From the NCBI RefSeq assembly GCF_000092065.1, contig NC_009358.1:866725-930724 (forward strand): 64,000 nucleotides of DNA, written 5' to 3'. Under the pieces are notes generated by a model. That model was given only the letters and a program-made list of their open reading frames with translations, ran no database searches and was not told the origin of the DNA. This document shows, piece by piece, positions 59,751-64,000 of this stretch (its first letter is position 1; the number at the start of each line of letters is the position of its first letter). A program made the translations under genes and the position numbers. This DNA comes from Ostreococcus lucimarinus CCE9901. Its lineage: Eukaryota > Chlorophyta > Mamiellophyceae > Mamiellales > Bathycoccaceae.

Positions 59751-62700
59751 ATGTCGGAATCAACTGTGTCCGTATCGCTCGCCGGCGACGCCGACGCCAC
59801 CGCGCGAGTCGGCGGCGACGTCGGGACAAACGAGGCGACGACGACGACGACGACGCCGACGACGACGGGAGCGACGAAGCCACGCCACAGGAACTTTCGC
59901 CGTCGGGCAGCGCATGATCGAAGGGAGCGATGGAGGCAGGCACAGACGGCCAACTGGCGCCGAGGCGCGGAGACTGACAGCGAAGACCACAGCGATTCAT
60001 CGCACTCGGACGCCGTGATGCGTTGGAAGCAAGGATCGAGCGCCGACGAGGCCGACGAGATTGACCTCAAAATGCCAGAGCACTTAAAGCCGGTATTCGT
60101 GCAAGGAAAGTTGATGATGCGAAAGAAAAAGCAGTCCAGCGCGCATGTGCGGTCGAAAAAGACGCTTCACGCGTCGAGTTCCGAGACGGCTTCGCACTCG
60201 TCGCGAAGTATATCTGAATGGGAGCGCGCGCAGACTGCCGCTTGGCGTGGGCAAGAGCAAGCGGTTCCATCTGGTTTGCAAGACTGGGACGACGACGACG
60301 ACGACGATTTTGCGAATCGGTTGCGCCAGCCCTTGAAGTTGCCATCCACAGTCGCGTCGAGTAGTAGTAGCAGTAGCAGCAGCAGCTCTTCGAGCTCTTC
60401 GAGCGGCAGTGGCAACGATGGCTCGGCGAAAAAAGCGCCGTCGAAGCCCAAACCATCGATGCTCACCAGACAAGATCACATCAGGCACGTTGATGAGAGT
60501 GACAAGGAGTATTACACCCCTACTGACTCCGACGACACGTTTGAATCCACTGACGGTGACGATGCGAGCGCCGAATGCGAGGACGACGAGGTCGACGAAT
60601 TTGATGAAGAGTTTGACGACGACGAGAACGGCGCTGAAGCGCGAAAAAAGTTGAGAAAGAAAAAGAAAAGAACAGACAAAAGGGCGTTGGGTAAAGCTCT
60701 CACGCCGCCGATGAGTCCGAAGAGCAAGGCGAGGCATCGTTGCATCAAAGGAGAGCTCGCAGCGTCAAAGGCACGAACGGAAGCGCTTCGCGCGCAGCAC
60801 GCCGCCGTCAAGTACGCATTGGAAGTGGAGAGCGAAACAGGCGAGCGTGTGGTGAATGATGAGCTCAGTCTGGTGCTCGCCGAAGCTAGCAAAGAGAGTG
60901 GAACGATCGACGCCGGGATGCGAGTGCGCGCGAGCATGTTTGCGAAGACAAACGGGCTTTCACCTTTACCGGTTTGCACGTGCAACGAGACGCCCATGAC
61001 GCTCATCGGCTCCAATCACAAAGGTTCGTGTGCGGCGTATTGCCAAATTCACATGCCGTTTGCGGCTGCGAAAATGGGGGTGTACGGAACTTCGCATAGT
61101 GAAAATCACGTCGAAGAGGCGACTCGACGTCTACGAGCGGTGTATCTAGAAGAGAAGGCGATCGAAGAAAAGCAAAAGCAAAAGGTGCGAAATGCTGAAG
61201 CGCGACGAAAAGCGCGAGGTGACTTTTCGTGGGCGAAGGGTGGAGCCCTGGAACGTCAAGCTGGTGATTCGAGTGACTCCGACTGGGACATAGCGCGTGT
61301 GTCGAAGACGGTCGGTGGGCACGGCGGCCCGCCCTTGGTGGTCCCGAATCCCCAGATCGAGCGCTCAAAGCAGCGTCTCGCGGAGCTTCGCGAGTCGCAC
61401 GGGTACCAACTCTTCGAGACTCGCACACATTACATGATCGTGACCAATAACAGGAGCAAATCATTGTATCGTCTGGCAAAGATCGAGCGTTTTTCAGATG
61501 AGTTTCGAATCGATGAAGATCCATTCTTGTACTCACAGATGCAAATTCAAAACTTGCTCAAGATGGCCGCAATGTCGCAGCAAGGGTGTAGACGTATAAG
61601 TGGAGGACATGGGATCGTCGGTTTCATCCAGTTGTACAACTTTGAATCGACGTCTGAGACGGGTCTCGACTTGGACGCGATGAACGATTGCAAAGGAGGT
61701 GACATTATTAAAATCACTGAACAAATTTATCGTAAGCACATATGGGCCATGAAGCGCAAAGAGCTGATGTTTTCGTTCCTCGAGCGAACGAAGACGGTGC
61801 GCGGCATTCCAAGTTACCTCTATCAGCTTGGCCCGCATCAAGGCTATACGCTCTTCAGCGGCGCAGACCAAGTGAGACCCGTAGGCAAGTTTGGTGTGAA
61901 GACGCACACGAGAGCGGTGCCGCCAGGAGCGTTAAGCGCCGCCGCGAAGCAGATCGCATCTGATCCCAACGAGACGGCGGGCGCTCCCACAGACATCAAC
62001 GGTGAAGCCGAAACTGAAGTGGAGCGTAATAAAGCGCAGCAGGATCGTAGACCGAATTGGTTTGATCGCATCGTCGCGAATATCGACGAAGCGGTTCAGA
62101 ATCAAGAAGAAGAATTGCGAAGGCTTGAATTGAAGAAGATGACTAAAGATCAAAATGACGAAATAGTGGAACAACAGCGCCTCGAGCAATTGAAGCGAGA
62201 GGAAGAAGCGGCCGCAGCTCTCGCCGCGAGCGAGGACAATTGGACGAAAATGATTCTCGAGGGTTTCATTGTACCTGAAATTCCCACCGACAACGCGCTT
62301 CCGGGACAAGTCATGCAAATCGCTGCAAACAAATACATTTACCGAACCAAGTACTTGACGGTTTTCAGAGAGCTCGATCCTTCTGAAGACGACGAGAGCG
62401 ATCCAGACGATGCAGCGCTTCGTGAAGAGGATGTGGGGTCGAGTTCGGATTCTGAACGCGCAAAATCGGATAAGAGGCGTACAGATCAACAGCCATCGTC
62501 ACCGACGCAGACACCTGCGTCTCCAAAGATATTCGATCGCTTGAAGAGTATGTTCCAATCGAAGAAGCAACCAGATATTGAGAAGCAGGTGAGTTTTCAC
62601 ACCCCCGCAGACGACGACGTTCTCGCCGAGCGCGCCGACATGCCGCCTTCCCAAATGAGCAAGCAAATGAGCCAAGATTTACAAGAAGCGGATGGTGTGA

Positions 62701-63488
62701 AAACGAATCAGTCCATCCGGCATTCTTTGTCACCTATCAGCACGACACGAGCTGGTGTCGCCAAAGACGGCGACGTCCTTCCGCCGAAGTCGCCAAAGTC
62801 ACCAAAGTCACCAAAGTCTACTGATATCAAACCACAGAAGGAAAACGCGGTGGTGATCAACAGCAAGGTGTATCCCGAGGACAAAAATGTCTTCCAGTCT
62901 GACAGCGATCCAGATTGGGATTCTGACGGCGACGCTTTCGAGTACTCTGACGAATCGAGCGACACCGACGAAGACGAAGAAGTTTTCGTCGAGTATACGT
63001 TGATTGAACGCATTCTCATCTTTCTCGGGTTTTTGGAGGATCGCCAGGCGAAGGAAAAGGCGGCGCACGAATCATCCGACTCCGAAGAAGAACCCACAGC
63101 TGGCATATTTACTCGAGTCTACGACGGCGTCGGCGCGATGATGAATTCGGCGCCGACGTCAACGAAATCAGCGGCAGCCCCTGGTACGAAGAAGCCCAAG
63201 CCCGGACAGCGTAAGAAAGCAGATGGCGTGTACAGAAAGAAGAAAGACTCAGCTCACACGAAGCGAAGGCTCACAAAAGAAGAGCTCGCTGCCGCTGTTG
63301 AGCGTCGTCGCGTCGCTTTGGAAGCAAGGGAAAAGCGCCGAAAGCGCCGCGCCGAGATCCGCGCCGCGAGGGCCAAGGCTCAAGCGAAAGCGCAGGCGCG
63401 CATCGATCGCTACAAATTCGACCCCGATCAAGACATAATTAAACTGCGCTTTAAAGCGTTCGGTGGCCACGCACCGATGATGTTGTAA
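59751..63488 (+). CDS. Large disordered protein with SAC N-terminal-like domain, subtelomeric
   Basis: 1245 residues from the ATG at 59751; the same frame opens upstream only with TTG. Residues 1-300 have Thr, Ser (about 13 in a row) and Asp runs. A region at about 360-470 is acidic/basic. Around 546-633 the sequence YQLFETRTHYMIVTNN, LAKIERFSDEFRIDEDPFLYSQ and GHGIVGFIQLY reproduces the N-terminal subdomain of SAC phosphoinositide phosphatases. The catalytic CX5R motif is absent, so enzyme activity is unlikely. The remainder is charged, with coiled coil (about 780-830) and a Lys-Ala-Arg-rich C-terminus. It is the last recognisable gene before the telomere. Confidence 0.8.
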   Translation: MSESTVSVSLAGDADATARVGGDVGTNEATTTTTTPTTTGATKPRHRNFRRRAAHDRRERWRQAQTANWRRGAETDSEDHSDSSHSDAVMRWKQGSSADEADEIDLKMPEHLKPVFVQGKLMMRKKKQSSAHVRSKKTLHASSSETASHSSRSISEWERAQTAAWRGQEQAVPSGLQDWDDDDDDDFANRLRQPLKLPSTVASSSSSSSSSSSSSSSSGSGNDGSAKKAPSKPKPSMLTRQDHIRHVDESDKEYYTPTDSDDTFESTDGDDASAECEDDEVDEFDEEFDDDENGAEARKKLRKKKKRTDKRALGKALTPPMSPKSKARHRCIKGELAASKARTEALRAQHAAVKYALEVESETGERVVNDELSLVLAEASKESGTIDAGMRVRASMFAKTNGLSPLPVCTCNETPMTLIGSNHKGSCAAYCQIHMPFAAAKMGVYGTSHSENHVEEATRRLRAVYLEEKAIEEKQKQKVRNAEARRKARGDFSWAKGGALERQAGDSSDSDWDIARVSKTVGGHGGPPLVVPNPQIERSKQRLAELRESHGYQLFETRTHYMIVTNNRSKSLYRLAKIERFSDEFRIDEDPFLYSQMQIQNLLKMAAMSQQGCRRISGGHGIVGFIQLYNFESTSETGLDLDAMNDCKGGDIIKITEQIYRKHIWAMKRKELMFSFLERTKTVRGIPSYLYQLGPHQGYTLFSGADQVRPVGKFGVKTHTRAVPPGALSAAAKQIASDPNETAGAPTDINGEAETEVERNKAQQDRRPNWFDRIVANIDEAVQNQEEELRRLELKKMTKDQNDEIVEQQRLEQLKREEEAAAALAASEDNWTKMILEGFIVPEIPTDNALPGQVMQIAANKYIYRTKYLTVFRELDPSEDDESDPDDAALREEDVGSSSDSERAKSDKRRTDQQPSSPTQTPASPKIFDRLKSMFQSKKQPDIEKQVSFHTPADDDVLAERADMPPSQMSKQMSQDLQEADGVKTNQSIRHSLSPISTTRAGVAKDGDVLPPKSPKSPKSPKSTDIKPQKENAVVINSKVYPEDKNVFQSDSDPDWDSDGDAFEYSDESSDTDEDEEVFVEYTLIERILIFLGFLEDRQAKEKAAHESSDSEEEPTAGIFTRVYDGVGAMMNSAPTSTKSAAAPGTKKPKPGQRKKADGVYRKKKDSAHTKRRLTKEELAAAVERRRVALEAREKRRKRRAEIRAARAKAQAKAQARIDRYKFDPDQDIIKLRFKAFGGHAPMML

Positions 63489-63842
63489 AATTAATACGCG
63501 GGCTAATCAATCGCGCATGGCGCAGGGTCTCTTGAACGAAAGCGTACGTAGAAACTTAGAAAATGGCCTTTTTAGGGTCGTTTGTCGCCCAACACGAACA
63601 CTGAAGAAGGCACTTTGACGCAAGAGTCCGGCGACGTCCGGAGCGTCGAGGGGGAAGTCTGCGGTGCCGTGCTGGTCGACGAGTGATGGCCGTAGGGTGT
63701 CGTGCAGGTGCACAGGAAGGATGCGAATGCTAGTGACTTTTCGGGTTTAGTACGATCCAGAGAACCTAGGGTTAGGTGTAATAAGTATTAGCTAGTCGGT
63801 CGGTTACGGCACTTCTCCCGAAGCGCCTGCCTCCCTCATGCG
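63489..63842. other. Subtelomeric stretch, no gene
   Basis: 354 bases. The first part holds repeat copy B (63501-63562), followed by non-coding sequence with isolated telomere-like TTAGGG/CTAGGG pieces near 63570 and 63763-63775. Minus-strand frames here are short. Transition to telomere repeat at 63843. Confidence 0.7.
63501..63562 (-). repeat. Dispersed 60-bp element, copy B
   Basis: Reverse complement of copy A at 57301, with the same core. It lies 13 nt after the last stop codon and is the sequence nearest the telomere shared with another place in the window. Confidence 0.9.
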
Positions 63843-64000
63843 TAGGGTTTAGGGTTTCGGTTTAGGGTTTAGGGTTTAGGGTTTAGGGTTTAGGGTTTAG
63901 GGTTTAGGGTTTAGGGTTTAGGGTTTAGGGTTTAGGGTTTAGGGTTTAGGGTTTAGGGTTTAGGGTTTAGGGTTTAGGGTTTAGGGTTTAGGGTTTAGGG
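63843..64000 (+). repeat. Telomere, TTTAGGG repeat
   Basis: About 22 units of the plant-type heptamer running to the window edge. A single variant (TTTCGG) occurs among the first units and the rest are perfect. The G-rich strand points outward, so 64000 lies in the chromosome end. Confidence 0.98.

Noticed and set aside
1-64000. tRNA, rRNA or CRISPR genes
   Set aside because: No convincing tRNA arms, rRNA segments or spaced direct repeats were seen by eye; a tRNAscan run would be needed to exclude small RNA genes.

Overview
The right-hand edge of the window (63843-64000) is a run of TTTAGGG repeats, the plant/green-algal telomere unit, with the G-rich strand running 5'->3' to the edge. The window is therefore the last 64 kb of a linear nuclear chromosome. 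About 36 genes are packed with short intergenic gaps, frequent divergent and convergent pairs, almost no introns and high GC. Several proteins carry chloroplast or thylakoid-lumen targeting sequences. Together this points to a compact green picoalga of the Mamiellophyceae, most likely Ostreococcus. That identification rests on overall character and was not tested by a database search.

Left part (1-26 kb): a truncated DUF1295 membrane enzyme; a RING-H2 E3 ligase with an EGF-like segment; a SnRK-like kinase; small membrane proteins; a membrane-anchored methyltransferase; a TMEM33-like protein; the lumenal protease CtpA; a DNA block (AP endonuclease 2, ORC1, and a tyrosine recombinase with a complete catalytic set); Ataxin-2; L11 methyltransferase PrmA; a TPR protein; the DEAD-box helicase DED1/DDX3; and an SPX protein. 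The DDX3 and SPX genes are each interrupted by one 5'-proximal intron.

Middle part (26-46 kb): a TCP11-family protein; a 1553-aa four-module enzyme (FSH-type serine hydrolase, AMP-forming adenylation domain, acyltransferase-3 membrane domain, carrier-like domain), which is the most unusual gene here; a very short TOM7; an At5g03900-like chloroplast protein; the ribosome-rescue GTPase HBS1; an OB/CCCH/methyltransferase fusion; a DUF4336 protein; a small one-TM protein; a 1373-aa coiled-coil protein; and a SAP30BP-like protein.

Right part (46-64 kb): a DNMT5-type DNA methyltransferase with a SNF2 motor (2285 aa if spliced as proposed); a coiled-coil protein; an isochorismatase-like hydrolase; a METTL21/FAM86-type protein methyltransferase; an egghead-like GT2; a mostly disordered protein carrying only the N-terminal part of a SAC phosphoinositide-phosphatase domain; then the subtelomere. 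A roughly 60-bp element occurs in inverted orientation at 57.3 and 63.5 kb, with a third partial copy nearby. The three inferred introns share a GTRCGY donor and a CTGAC branch site 33-36 nt before the acceptor.
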